A stretch of DNA of 36,164 nt from Acidobacteriota bacterium (GTDB taxonomy: Bacteria; Acidobacteriota; Vicinamibacteria; Vicinamibacterales; JACQTH01). The stretch is from contig JACOUA010000055.1 in NCBI GenBank assembly GCA_016178075.1, forward strand, positions 1 to 36,164. Reading direction: 5' to 3'. The notes beneath the pieces are model-generated. The model did no database searches, had not been told where the DNA came from, and saw only the letters and a list, made by a program, of their open reading frames with translations. Positions 1-7,732 of the stretch are shown here, in pieces. Within the stretch, counting starts at the first letter, position 1. Every line of letters starts with the position of its first letter. Position numbers and translations under genes: made by a program.

Positions 1-616
1 GCGCCCACTCGAACAGGAGGACCGGGCGCCAGGGCACCAGCGCCTGCCGCAGCGCCTCGCGCGAGAGGGCATAGACGCCGATCAATGCGAGGCACGTCAG
101 CATCAGCCACCCACACAGCCTGTACAGACCCGCCTTCTCACTCGACTGGCTGAACAGCAGCAGCGGAAAGAGCGACAGCGACGCGAACATCACGAACGCG
201 GCGGCACCGTGCGCGGCGCCGATGATCGGCGGCTGCGTCAGTCCGGCCGGCGGTGTCGTGGGGAGCAGCGCCACGAGCACGGCCGCCACGCCGGCGCACT
301 TCCCGAGATATGCGTCGGCTCGACCCGATCGGATGGTGGGGCGGTGCGACTTCGCCAGCTCGGGGTGCAGCGGTCGGTACTGGTAGAAGATCAGGAACAC
401 GCCGATGACGCACAGCGTGCCGACGAACCAGTCGCGGCCCGCCGTGTAGTAATAGGCGCTGATGGAGCTCTGCACGCCCTGGTCCATGGCCCAGACGAGC
501 AGGACAGGCGGCAGCGCCACGCCGAGGACTCCGACCGCAGTTCTGTACTTCGGGTTGGGTTCGAGAACGGACCCTACGAGGACCTGCTGAGACGCGGCCT
601 TCAGCTGCTGCAACAT
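1..616 (-). CDS. Multipass membrane protein, partial (runs off window start)
   Basis: This gene is absent from the ORF track because it is open at the window edge. Reading the minus strand from the ATG at 616 gives at least 205 residues without a stop, starting MLQQLKAASQQ. A good ribosome binding site (GAGAGGAG) lies 6 bases before the ATG. There are about five hydrophobic segments, near residues 27-44, 65-80, 107-120, 133-155 and 165-182. Between the first two sits the motif SISAYYYTAGRDWFVGTLC, which I recall from an uncharacterised family of small bacterial membrane proteins (DUF998-like, not certain). The aromatic, charged loop suggests a conserved site on one membrane face, but no reaction can be assigned. 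It is divergent from the PadR gene, with about 210 bases between them. The track ORF at 138-650 on the same strand is a shadow in another frame. Confidence 0.7.
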   Translation of the reverse strand, partial: MLQQLKAASQQVLVGSVLEPNPKYRTAVGVLGVALPPVLLVWAMDQGVQSSISAYYYTAGRDWFVGTLCVIGVFLIFYQYRPLHPELAKSHRPTIRSGRADAYLGKCAGVAAVLVALLPTTPPAGLTQPPIIGAAHGAAAFVMFASLSLFPLLLFSQSSEKAGLYRLCGWLMLTCLALIGVYALSREALRQALVPWRPVLLFEWA

Positions 617-646
617 GGCGCACTCCTCTCGTATACGGAGCGAAGT

Positions 647-674
647 CCACTACCAGTTACCCACTACCACGACG
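647..674. repeat. Degenerate heptamer repeat, CCACTAC-type
   Basis: Read in steps of seven, the sequence is CCACTAC, CAGTTAC, CCACTAC, CACGACG. The first and third units are identical and the second differs at three positions. It lies in the gap between the divergent membrane protein and padR genes. It is one of several heptamer-periodic stretches in intergenic gaps of this window. Confidence 0.5.
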
Positions 675-788
675 TTGTCAGTGGGCATGAGCCCTTCGGG
701 GTCACCCTAAACCAGAAAAACAGAGTAAATCGTAAACCCTGCGGCGTTTTCAGGAGTAATCGCAGACGCGCGCCACATCTCTCAAAGA

Positions 789-817
789 TTGACACCCGGA
801 ACGCTTCGCCGTACATT
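789..817 (+). promoter_or_regulatory. Sigma70-type promoter of the first padR gene
   Basis: A perfect -35 box TTGACA (789-794) is followed by a 17-base spacer and the -10 box TACATT (812-817, four of six consensus bases). The padR ATG at 826 begins nine bases after the end of the -10 box, so transcription should start at or within a base or two of the start codon. That predicts a leaderless mRNA. No ribosome binding site precedes the ATG, which fits. Confidence 0.65.
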
Positions 818-825
818 CCTATGCG

Positions 826-1173
826 ATGACCAAAGGACAGGGGCGCTCGGAGGTCCTCCAGGGCACGCTCGACCTGATGGTGTTGAAGACTCTCGAGGTT
901 ATCGGGCCCCAGCACGGCTATGGGATCGCGCGGCGCATCGAACAGATTAGCGACGATGTATTTCAGCTCAACGAAGGGACAGTCTACGCGTCGTTGCTCC
1001 GTCTACGCCAGCGACGCTGGATCTCGTCGAGCTGGGGGTACTCTGAGAACAACCGGAAGGCGAAGTTCTATGCGATCACCCAGAGCGGCCGTCGCCAGCT
1101 CGCCAAGGAAACACAGGACTGGGAGCGTATCGCCGGAGTGATGGCGCGGCTCCTGCGTCTGTCCGAGGGGTAG
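826..1173 (+). CDS. PadR family transcriptional regulator
   Basis: This 115-residue protein has the size and pattern of a short PadR regulator. A winged helix-turn-helix spans about residues 10-90 (LQGTLDLMVLKTLE, then GPQHGYGIARRIEQ), followed by the family signature NEGTVYASLLRLRQRRWI and the wing ending KAKFYAITQSGRRQL. A short C-terminal helix would mediate dimerisation. PadR proteins are usually repressors that respond to small molecules. This one ends five bases before the permease gene, forming a two-gene operon of a type very common in Acidobacteriota (PadR plus ADOP permease). The ATG at 826 is preferred over the ATG at 821, which meets a stop after two codons. The predicted mRNA is leaderless. 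The ligand is unknown. Confidence 0.9.
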   Translation: MTKGQGRSEVLQGTLDLMVLKTLEVIGPQHGYGIARRIEQISDDVFQLNEGTVYASLLRLRQRRWISSSWGYSENNRKAKFYAITQSGRRQLAKETQDWERIAGVMARLLRLSEG

Positions 1174-1178
1174 TTCCC

Positions 1179-3920
1179 ATGTGGGTGCAAGTGGTGGCTT
1201 TTGTCTCTCGCGTTCGGGACCTGCTGACGCGTCGCAAGATCGAGCGGGACCTCGACAGTGAGATCGAGACGCATCTCGATCTTCTCACCAGTGAGAATAT
1301 CCGACGGGGAATGCCACCGGGAGAAGCCCGTCGCATGGCCCGAGTCCGGTTTGGTGGCGCGACTCAGGTCCAGGAGGCACTGCGTGAACAGGCCGGATTC
1401 CCGTGGCTGGAAACCGCAATCCAGGACATCGGCGGCGCCCTTCGCTACTTTGGACGCAACCGCGGGTTTTTCGCCGTCGCCATCGTGATTCTGGCCCTCG
1501 GGATCGGAGCGACGACCGCCGTGTTTAGCGTGGCTGAGACGTTGCTGTTCCGCCCGCTACCCTATCCTGAGAGCGATCGCCTGGTGACGCTGCGAAGCAT
1601 CGACACGATGAGCGACTACCCGTCCACGCGCGTAGCCCCGGGGCTGCTCGCCGATTGGCAGATCAAGGCGACGTCGTTCGAGGCAATCGCCGGGTACCGT
1701 TGGGCGACCGTCGATTTGATCGATGGTGCGCAAAGCGACCGGTTGAGTGGACTTCTCGCCACGCCAGAATCCTTCGACGTGTTCGGCGTGCCGCTTCTCG
1801 GACGTTCCTTTCGCGCCGAGGACCGAGGCGCCAAGCGCCCTTTTGAATCGACGGATACGGGGGAAACGTTGGTGCTCGGCAACGAGGTCTGGCGCCGGCG
1901 TTTCGACGCGGATGAGGCGCTGGTAGGCGGCGCCGTCGATCTCCACATTCTCAATTTCTCTCGCGTCGGTCCCACCAGGTATACCGTTGTCGGTGTAGCA
2001 ACGGCGCCGGTTCGGTTTCCTCCTCTCGAGGCCGATTTTCAGCTCGGAGACTCCAATGTCATTGACACGATCGACTTCTGGATGCCGCAGTTCGTCTCGG
2101 CAACCCAATTAGGCGAGCCGCGCTCGGGAGACTCCTGGTTTGACGTCGTCGCAAGGCTGCGGCCGGGCGTGACCCTCGCACAGGCGCAAGCCGAAATGGA
2201 CGTTATAGCTCGCCTTGAGGCAGAGCAATACTCGGAGACGAACCGCGGCCGGAAAATCCGAGTCGTGCCGTTGCGGGAGCATATACCGGGCGAGGCGCGC
2301 AACGGCCTGTTGCTGCTGTCGGCCGGCACCGCCATGCTCCTGCTCATCGCCTGTTCGAATGTGGCGACGCTGCTCCTCGCGCGCGGCCTCGCACGTCGTC
2401 GCGAGGTGGCGATCCGCACGGCGCTCGGTGCGCCCTGGTGGAGAATCGTGCGGCAGTTTCTCATGGAGGCCCTCATCCTTGCTGCATGCGCAGGACTGCT
2501 CGGCGTCTTGCTCGCGGCGTGGGCCATCAATGTGACGAGACCCTGGATGCCGCAGAGTCTGCCCCTACTCCAGGAGATGGGGATCAACCTGACAGTTCTG
2601 GTGTTCGCGCTAACCAGTGCCGTCGTCACTGCGTGTATAACCGGCCTCGCGCCGGCCTTTCGATCCGCCCGGGCCGATGGCGCGCCGCTGACCAGTCTCG
2701 TCGAACGTGGTGTGACGCTGGGCAAGTCGCATTCCCGGCTGGTTGGCGTTCTTGTCTCTGCCGAAGTCGCGCTGACGGTTGTCCTGCTCGTTGGGGCAGG
2801 GCTGTTGGTCCGGAGCGCATTCCGAGCCAGTCAGGTTGAGACTGGGTTCAACCCAGACAACCTGCTGACGATGACAATCTCGCTGCCGGCCAACAAGTTC
2901 GACTGGGATCACAACGCGGTCTTCGTGCGTGAGGCCATCGAAGCGGTTCGGTCGCTCTCATCAATCAGCGACGCAGCAGTGGTGCACGGCGTTCCGATGG
3001 TAGCCGGGGACTTCTCCGTTGGACGGGGCACCATCGAAGGGTACGTGCCCCCGAACGACACCGAAAAGCTGACCTATAGCGTCCGCGTGGTGAGCCCGGG
3101 CTACTTTGCCACCATGCAAATCCCCATCGTCGCGGGCCGATCATTCGAGGCCCGCGATGAGGAGGGGCAGCGTGGGGCGGCCCGCAGCATCCTGGTCAGC
3201 GAGTCTTTCGCGAAGCGCTATTGGCCGGGGCGGGATCCGCTGGGGAGGTATGTAAGTTTTGGCGAAGCTTTTAGGGACTGGAAGATGACGGTGGTCGGCG
3301 TCGCGGGAGATGTACGGTATTCGGGGCTCGAGATGGGGCCGACCATCGACCTCTATCTTCCTCAAGCCTTGTTCCCGCAAAGGGCGATCACCCTGATTGC
3401 GCGAACAAGGGGTGACCCGCTCAACGAGGCGCCGGCAGTGCGGGAACGCATTCGCGCCGTGGATCAGCACGCCTTCCTGGCAGACATACGCTCGATGGAT
3501 CAGCTGATCGCCGGTTCGCAAGCCGAGCGCCGTGCTGGGACCCTCCTCGTCTCGGCGTTCGGGCCAATGGCCCTCGTGTTGGTCGTGGCCGGCGTTTATA
3601 GCGTCATCATGCAGGCAGTCGTCGGGCGCCGGCTCGATCTCGCCATCCGGTCGGCCCTCGGCGCTGGACCACGGCGGGTTGTCGCCACGGCGATGCGGAC
3701 GGCGCTGCAGCCCGCCGCCGTCGGTATCGCACTCGGCGCGTTGGCTGCGCTGGGGGTGACTCGCGTCATGACGTCATTACTCTTCGAGGTGAGCGCCTTG
3801 GATATCGTGACGTGGGTCGGGGGAGGCATCGTGATTCTCACCGCTTGTGTCGCGGCGAGCTACGTGCCGGCGCGGCGCGCAGCTCGAATTGACCCGATGG
3901 CGGCGCTCAGAGCCGAGTAG
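1179..3920 (+). CDS. ADOP-type ABC transporter permease (MacB/FtsX-like, duplicated)
   Basis: A 913-residue inner-membrane permease with the layout of the acidobacterial duplicated orphan permeases (ADOP). Residues about 10-80 form a soluble prefix domain (RKIERDLDSEIETHLDLL, then GMPPGEARRMARVRFGG). Next come a transmembrane helix near 98-120, a MacB-type periplasmic core, and an FtsX-like block of three helices (LLLLSAGTAMLLLIACSNVATLLL, then RREVAIRTALGA). A second periplasmic core and a second FtsX block follow (RLDLAIRSALGAGPRRV), ending in the usual ARIDPMAALRAE. No ATPase gene is adjacent, hence 'orphan'. The family is presumed to act in mechanotransmission or export, with unknown substrate. 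The ribosome binding site GAGGGG overlaps the padR stop, 8 bases before the ATG, suggesting coupled translation. The gene appears intact. Confidence 0.9.
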   Translation: MWVQVVAFVSRVRDLLTRRKIERDLDSEIETHLDLLTSENIRRGMPPGEARRMARVRFGGATQVQEALREQAGFPWLETAIQDIGGALRYFGRNRGFFAVAIVILALGIGATTAVFSVAETLLFRPLPYPESDRLVTLRSIDTMSDYPSTRVAPGLLADWQIKATSFEAIAGYRWATVDLIDGAQSDRLSGLLATPESFDVFGVPLLGRSFRAEDRGAKRPFESTDTGETLVLGNEVWRRRFDADEALVGGAVDLHILNFSRVGPTRYTVVGVATAPVRFPPLEADFQLGDSNVIDTIDFWMPQFVSATQLGEPRSGDSWFDVVARLRPGVTLAQAQAEMDVIARLEAEQYSETNRGRKIRVVPLREHIPGEARNGLLLLSAGTAMLLLIACSNVATLLLARGLARRREVAIRTALGAPWWRIVRQFLMEALILAACAGLLGVLLAAWAINVTRPWMPQSLPLLQEMGINLTVLVFALTSAVVTACITGLAPAFRSARADGAPLTSLVERGVTLGKSHSRLVGVLVSAEVALTVVLLVGAGLLVRSAFRASQVETGFNPDNLLTMTISLPANKFDWDHNAVFVREAIEAVRSLSSISDAAVVHGVPMVAGDFSVGRGTIEGYVPPNDTEKLTYSVRVVSPGYFATMQIPIVAGRSFEARDEEGQRGAARSILVSESFAKRYWPGRDPLGRYVSFGEAFRDWKMTVVGVAGDVRYSGLEMGPTIDLYLPQALFPQRAITLIARTRGDPLNEAPAVRERIRAVDQHAFLADIRSMDQLIAGSQAERRAGTLLVSAFGPMALVLVVAGVYSVIMQAVVGRRLDLAIRSALGAGPRRVVATAMRTALQPAAVGIALGALAALGVTRVMTSLLFEVSALDIVTWVGGGIVILTACVAASYVPARRAARIDPMAALRAE

Positions 3921-4269
3921 CCCCGGCCCTAGCGCCAAGGTGCAGCTCCGTCAGGCAATAGGTCCTGCCTTGTCGCCATGTGGCGGCCTATTCGCAGCCG
4001 ATGATGCTCGGAGTGCCGCGGCGTTCGCGACACGGTGCTCAGTATCAGAGGCGTCTCCTGGAGAAGAGCGGCGCGCGCGGTTCGATTGACTATTGGGGAT
4101 CGAGATTCCGGTCGTTTGGAATCAACAGGTTGGGGTTGGTGAGCCAAAATTTCACGAGTTGGAACCGCATTCGCGAATGGCTCAGACGGCTGGACAACCT
4201 TCGGCGCGTGGCGTAACCGGCGAGATTGCGCGATGGGCAGCCCCGCGCGTTCGTAGAATCGGTTCCAGC
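3921..4269. other. Gene-free gap between convergent genes
   Basis: About 350 bases between the permease stop and the hydrolase stop. Small ORFs on both strands look like noise. I see no U-tract terminator, RNA gene or recognisable gene relic. The only structure noticed is a weak 6-base inverted match (AATAGG near 3957 with CCTATT near 3987). Confidence 0.5.
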
Positions 4270-5856
4270 TCAAGGTTCTTTCGGAAGCGATGACACGAAT
4301 GCCTCGATCTGCTGGAGGACTTCGCGGGGATTACTGATTATCAAGTCGTGGGTGCCCGAGAGTTCCACTACTTGTCCTCGCTCAGCAAATGCTTCGAACC
4401 ATTTCTCGTGGTTTCGAACGCGCTCGCGGGTCAATAGGTAGAGCTTCTCCACACGATCGCGAAGTGCGGCGTCATCAGCCGCTCGGGCGACGAGCTCGGG
4501 AAACGCGAGCCGGTCGGAGCTGCCTCGCCGCATCAGGTCATCTGCCGATTTCGGTACCGCGTAGATCGCCAGCGCCGGCACCCGGATACGTTCCGGGTCA
4601 TATGCCTTGTACCCGGCCTGGATCGCGCTCGACATCGCTTGACGAACAGGCGCGTCTGGCGCCCACAAACCACCGATCGTTCCATCAGCATTGCTGCGGT
4701 AGCGGGTTCGTAGGTACCCCTCAGGGCCGCCGCCGCCGAATCTTTCTAGGTACGCGCGTAGAGCCGCGAACGACGCGAGGTCACCGGCTGTCGGATTCGG
4801 AGCGGCAGGCACTGTTCGTGCGACCGCGTTGAACGTCTGCGTGTCCGCATCGTCTCCACGATCGAACGCCGCATCGACATACACCAGGCCTCTGATCTTC
4901 GTGGCGTAGCGCGCACCGAGCACGTGCAGTTCTTCGCCAGCGAACGAATGGCCAATCACTACCGGGTTCTTGATCTCCTTGGCATCGACGACGCGTGCCA
5001 CGTCTTCAGCGAGGCGCGCGAACCCGTAGCCGCTGGTGACGGCTGAAGATCCTCGGTGGCCACGGCGCGTCACACCGATGACGCGGTAGCGTGGGGTCAG
5101 CGCTTGTGCAAGGTCGTCGTACTGGTGCGCCGTGGCTCCGAGCCCAGACAAGAGCACCAGCGCCGGGCCCGAGCCACCCCAGTCCAGCACCTCAAGCTGC
5201 ACGTCGGTATCCACGGTCACGAGCTTCGTTGCATGCGGGGATGGGTCTCGCCATTCGATCTGCTGTGCCGATGCCGATGATGCCACCGAAAACACGCACA
5301 GCATGGCGATGGCGCCCATTGCGCGGCGGCGAGCGAGCGCTGCACCGGCTAGCAGCGGGACCGCGACGCCGAGCGCGATCACGAAGAACATCAGGATGAC
5401 AGGGCGAGACAGCACATGGGATCCTGCCGTGATGCCGATTGCCAGGAGCAGCGCTTCACCGATCAGCGCCAGCGTCGCGCACGCGGCCATGCCACGCCGT
5501 GGCGCTATGACGACTACCACCGCACCGGTCCAGAAGGCGCCGCCCCACCAGAAGAGAAACAGTGTCACCCAGTTGACGGGCGACCCCAGCCACTGCGGAA
5601 ACAACCCGACGGATGCCGCGCCGGCCAGTGCCGGCACCATCAGCATCAGCGATGCGACCGATGTCACTGCTAGCAATTGCCAGGGTGCTTCCGCCGCGGC
5701 ATTGCGCCAGAGCACGCAGGTGACGCGGGCCACGTGCAGCCAGAACCACGCGGGACCGCGGCGGTCCCGCTCCTGGGTCAGGTCGCCCGCGATTGCTTCG
5801 GCGCGGTCGGCAGACGTGAACAGCGAAAAGAGTCGTTCGATGACATCGTTACGCAT
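4270..5856 (-). CDS. Membrane-anchored alpha/beta hydrolase with ADOP-prefix-like N-terminus
   Basis: A 528-residue protein from the ATG at 5856, which follows a GAGG site. The TTG at 5871 in the track adds only five residues. Residues 1-50 (ERLFSLFTSADRAEAIAGDL, then AWFWLHVARV) resemble permease prefix domain 2 of ADOP permeases. Four hydrophobic helices follow at about 61-85, 94-117, 123-144 and 150-175, then a signal-peptide-like helix at 179-198 ending SSASAQQ. The rest is an alpha/beta hydrolase: oxyanion-region LLSGLGA, nucleophile elbow GHSFAG (Ser304) and a late GTHDL histidine (His503). I could not place the catalytic acid with confidence. The hydrolase domain is predicted to be periplasmic. 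The ATG overlaps the padR stop by eight bases (ATGCGTAA), so translation is coupled and PadR control is likely. Substrate unknown. Confidence 0.8.
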   Translation of the reverse strand: MRNDVIERLFSLFTSADRAEAIAGDLTQERDRRGPAWFWLHVARVTCVLWRNAAAEAPWQLLAVTSVASLMLMVPALAGAASVGLFPQWLGSPVNWVTLFLFWWGGAFWTGAVVVVIAPRRGMAACATLALIGEALLLAIGITAGSHVLSRPVILMFFVIALGVAVPLLAGAALARRRAMGAIAMLCVFSVASSASAQQIEWRDPSPHATKLVTVDTDVQLEVLDWGGSGPALVLLSGLGATAHQYDDLAQALTPRYRVIGVTRRGHRGSSAVTSGYGFARLAEDVARVVDAKEIKNPVVIGHSFAGEELHVLGARYATKIRGLVYVDAAFDRGDDADTQTFNAVARTVPAAPNPTAGDLASFAALRAYLERFGGGGPEGYLRTRYRSNADGTIGGLWAPDAPVRQAMSSAIQAGYKAYDPERIRVPALAIYAVPKSADDLMRRGSSDRLAFPELVARAADDAALRDRVEKLYLLTRERVRNHEKWFEAFAERGQVVELSGTHDLIISNPREVLQQIEAFVSSLPKEP

Positions 5857-6184
5857 GCGCGCCTCGCACAAGTTTCAAACCGTCCAGCAGCCGCTCGTAC
5901 GCCTGCAAGGCGCGGGTGAGCGCCTCCATGCCTGCAGCCGTAACCGTCACGTGGCGCTTCGCTCGACCGCCGCGTTGTGGAGTCGGATCACTCATGCGCG
6001 AACTGATCAGGCCTTTGGTCTCGAGACGCTCCAGTGCGGTGTACAGCGCACCTGGCGCGACGGTGCGTCCCGCACGGTCTGCCAGTTCCGCGCGGATGGT
6101 CACGCCGTACGCGTCATCGCGCAGTCGCAGAATCGCGAGGAGGATCAGTTGTTCGAACTCGCCGAGATTCACCGGAGCCACCAT
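5849..6184 (-). CDS. PadR family transcriptional regulator (second)
   Basis: A 111-residue PadR-type regulator. The winged helix-turn-helix runs LGEFEQLILLAILRLRDDAYG, then the signature VAPGALYTALERLETKGLI, and a wing with RAKRHVTVTAAGMEAL. A C-terminal helix (LQAYERLLDGLKLVRG) would dimerise. It is only distantly similar to the PadR protein at 826. It is cotranscribed with the hydrolase, whose ATG lies inside its last codons, so it most likely autoregulates this two-gene unit. The ATG at 6184 lacks a ribosome binding site but sits just past a strong promoter, predicting a leaderless or nearly leaderless mRNA. Confidence 0.9.
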   Translation of the reverse strand: MVAPVNLGEFEQLILLAILRLRDDAYGVTIRAELADRAGRTVAPGALYTALERLETKGLISSRMSDPTPQRGGRAKRHVTVTAAGMEALTRALQAYERLLDGLKLVRGAHA

Positions 6185-6187
6185 TTG

Positions 6188-6202
6188 AACTGCATTGTAG
6201 TT
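6188..6202 (-). promoter_or_regulatory. Candidate PadR operator overlapping the -10 box
   Basis: The 15 bases AACTACAATGCAGTT (minus strand) form an imperfect palindrome: AACT at one end pairs with AGTT at the other, with further matching bases inside. It covers the -10 box and the predicted start of transcription, where a PadR autorepressor would be expected to bind. The assignment is inference from position and symmetry. Confidence 0.35.
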
Positions 6203-6221
6203 AAAATCGACGAACTGTCAA
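6194..6221 (-). promoter_or_regulatory. Sigma70-type promoter of the second padR operon
   Basis: On the minus strand a perfect TTGACA (6221-6216) is followed by a 16-base spacer and TACAAT (6199-6194, five of six consensus bases). Only nine bases separate the -10 box from the ATG at 6184, so the leader should be zero to three bases long. Confidence 0.65.
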
Positions 6222-6466
6222 ACCGCGCGTGCGGGAAAGTTGTGAAGTGAAATCGCGCTGCCCTAGAAGTCGTTCACTGCTGACTTAGAGGCTGGCTGAG
6301 TAAGAAGGATTCGACCTGAGCGCCTCGGCTTGGATTGGTCCTGAGATCCCATGACGTGGCGAACGCCGCACGTTCGAACCAATGGACAGTGACGCTAACC
6401 GGCGATGAAAACCTTAGTCATGTGCGCATCGGGGTCTCGGCCATCGCAAAATATCGAAGAGCTATC

Positions 6467-6823
6467 TTAGCTAGACAACGGCAGGTACCGCACTTGGCCC
6501 TCCCATTCGTCTTCGAAGCTGCATTCAGCAATCAGGAGCAGATCGTCGATCACGCGTCCAACGCTCAGACTGGTCGGGACCTCGAAAACACCAGGCATCC
6601 TCTGGCCGGCTGCGGCGCGTTCGTAAGCATGCTTGCTGAGGGTAGACACATCATGCGAAACCATAACGCGGCCCTGCACTGCAGCCCACTGGAGAACGGT
6701 CGCGTCGTCGGCTCCGGAGAGGCCGACGTCCTGAATCCGCACGACGTCGACATCCGGTTTACGACGAAAGAGGCCGCGCACGATGTCGTTGTTGAAGTTT
6801 TCGTCTGCCGCCAGGCGCAACAC
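6467..6823 (-). CDS. DUF5615 PIN-like toxin (VapC45-type ribonuclease)
   Basis: A 118-residue protein with the layout of DUF5615 PIN-like proteins. It starts with the acidic strand LRLAADENF (Asp7, Glu8), has a central acidic pair GADD (39-40), and carries the SHDVSTL motif (Asp58), together giving the carboxylate cluster expected of a metal-dependent ribonuclease. Family members are toxins of type II toxin-antitoxin systems and are inactivated by the DUF433 partner encoded just upstream. The likely start is GTG at 6823 (TTG at 6820 is also possible). It lies 12 bases after the antitoxin stop without an obvious ribosome binding site, which suggests translational coupling. All expected acidic residues are present, so it may be active. 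Confidence 0.8.
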   Translation of the reverse strand: MLRLAADENFNNDIVRGLFRRKPDVDVVRIQDVGLSGADDATVLQWAAVQGRVMVSHDVSTLSKHAYERAAAGQRMPGVFEVPTSLSVGRVIDDLLLIAECSFEDEWEGQVRYLPLSS

Positions 6824-6835
6824 GAGAGGTCGTTG

Positions 6836-7159
6836 CTAGCTGCGGCGCGCTAGAAGACGCTCGCGCACGCCGGTTGGGTTGAAGCGTCGCTCGTTCTCCT
6901 GACGCACCTGCGCGGCCTGTTGCTGGCGTTGCGCCAGGTATGTGCGGACGTCCTGCTGGTGTCGAAGGTAGTACGCAATCACCGAGTAGACATCGGCCAA
7001 TGTGACCGAAGGGAACTGCTGGACGATTTCCTCCGCGGTGGCACCTGCGTCGAAGGCGGCAATGACCGTGTCGAGAGTCACGCGCGTATCGCCAACGCGA
7101 ATCACGCCATCAGCATCGGTCCGAATCGGAACCCGCTCCGTCGCGTCAGTTGAGCTCAC
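6836..7159 (-). CDS. DUF433 antitoxin (VapB45-type)
   Basis: A 107-residue protein with the DUF433 core: VPIRTDADGVIRVGDTRVTL, then VIAAFDAGATAEEIVQQFPSVTLADVYSVIAYYLRH. The core is a small helix-turn-helix-like DNA-binding fold. The charged tail (residues about 75-107, rich in Gln, Arg and Glu) would be the toxin-binding segment, in line with known DUF433/DUF5615 pairs. It precedes the toxin gene, the usual order for such operons. The start is a GTG with AAGGA seven bases upstream. It probably binds its own promoter to control the pair, which is family knowledge; I could not identify an operator. Confidence 0.8.
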   Translation of the reverse strand: MSSTDATERVPIRTDADGVIRVGDTRVTLDTVIAAFDAGATAEEIVQQFPSVTLADVYSVIAYYLRHQQDVRTYLAQRQQQAAQVRQENERRFNPTGVRERLLARRS

Positions 7160-7382
7160 GTTTCAATCCTTTGGAGCCGGCCCTCGGTATGCCCGCCGAG
7201 CATGTCGAAAACCCGTCACAGAACCCAGCGTAGGGCGAGCGCGAGGGACTGTCAACGACGAACATCATCTCTCGCGATCCGCTGCCAAAGGGCGATGTTC
7301 CCGTTGAATTGTCGCTTCTCTTCCTCCCTGGTTGGCATGGCCCGCATTGACGCGGCCGGCAGGTTGAAACGGGGAGGAGGAC

Positions 7383-7414
7383 GGGGAGGAGACGCCAGGG
7401 GCCGTCTCCTCCCC
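7383..7414. repeat. Perfect 12-bp hairpin (first of two related copies)
   Basis: GGGGAGGAGACG (7383-7394) pairs perfectly with CGTCTCCTCCCC (7403-7414) across an 8-base loop. No U-tract follows, so it is not a classical terminator. The sequence around it resembles the stretch at 7452-7517, including a shared CGCTTCGT 3' of each stem. Confidence 0.7.
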
Positions 7415-7453
7415 TCAGCGCTTCGTATCGCTGTGCTGTGGTGGAAGAGACAC

Positions 7454-7482
7454 GGGAAGAACACCCAGGGCGCACTCTTCCC
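7454..7482. repeat. Imperfect hairpin, diverged copy of the one at 7383
   Basis: GGGAAGA (7454-7460) pairs with TCTTCCC (7476-7482). The whole unit aligns with 7381-7443 as an imperfect direct repeat: ACGGG(G/A)AG(G/A), then CCCAGGGCGC-like loop bases, a C-rich arm, CGCTTCGT and GCTG. It looks like an old tandem duplication with decay. Confidence 0.5.
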
Positions 7483-7608
7483 CCTTCCCGCTTCGTCCAA
7501 AGCATTGCTGGTGGCAGTACCGTGAAGTGTTGGCGCGGTTTACGCCTCCGGGTACTCCAACGGCCCCTTGAACTTGCGAACTCAGGGAGCAAGGACGCAG
7601 ATGTCGTA

Positions 7609-7629
7609 GCGCGGCGCTCTTCGCCGCGC
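7609..7629. repeat. GC-rich 8-bp hairpin
   Basis: GCGCGGCG (7609-7616) pairs perfectly with CGCCGCGC (7622-7629) across the loop CTCTT. No U-tract follows. It sits 20 bases before the much larger inverted repeat. Confidence 0.6.
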
Positions 7630-7648
7630 CCAATTGCGAGTACGGATA

Positions 7649-7732
7649 GCAGCCGGGACGTGAGCGACCCCCCTCTGTGGCCCGGTGTGCCGTCCCAGGC
7701 CCGTCCCGGAGGGTCGCTCACGTCCCGGCTGC
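7649..7732. repeat. Perfect 22-bp inverted repeat with 40-base centre (REP/MITE-like)
   Basis: The left arm 7649-7670 (begins GCAGCCGGGACG, ends GCGACCC) is the exact reverse complement of 7711-7732. The 40-base centre contains further short complementary patches. I see no obvious target duplication at the ends (GATA versus GCGC). A perfect 22-bp stem in otherwise non-coding DNA suggests a mobile palindromic element or a structured RNA. Confidence 0.7.
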
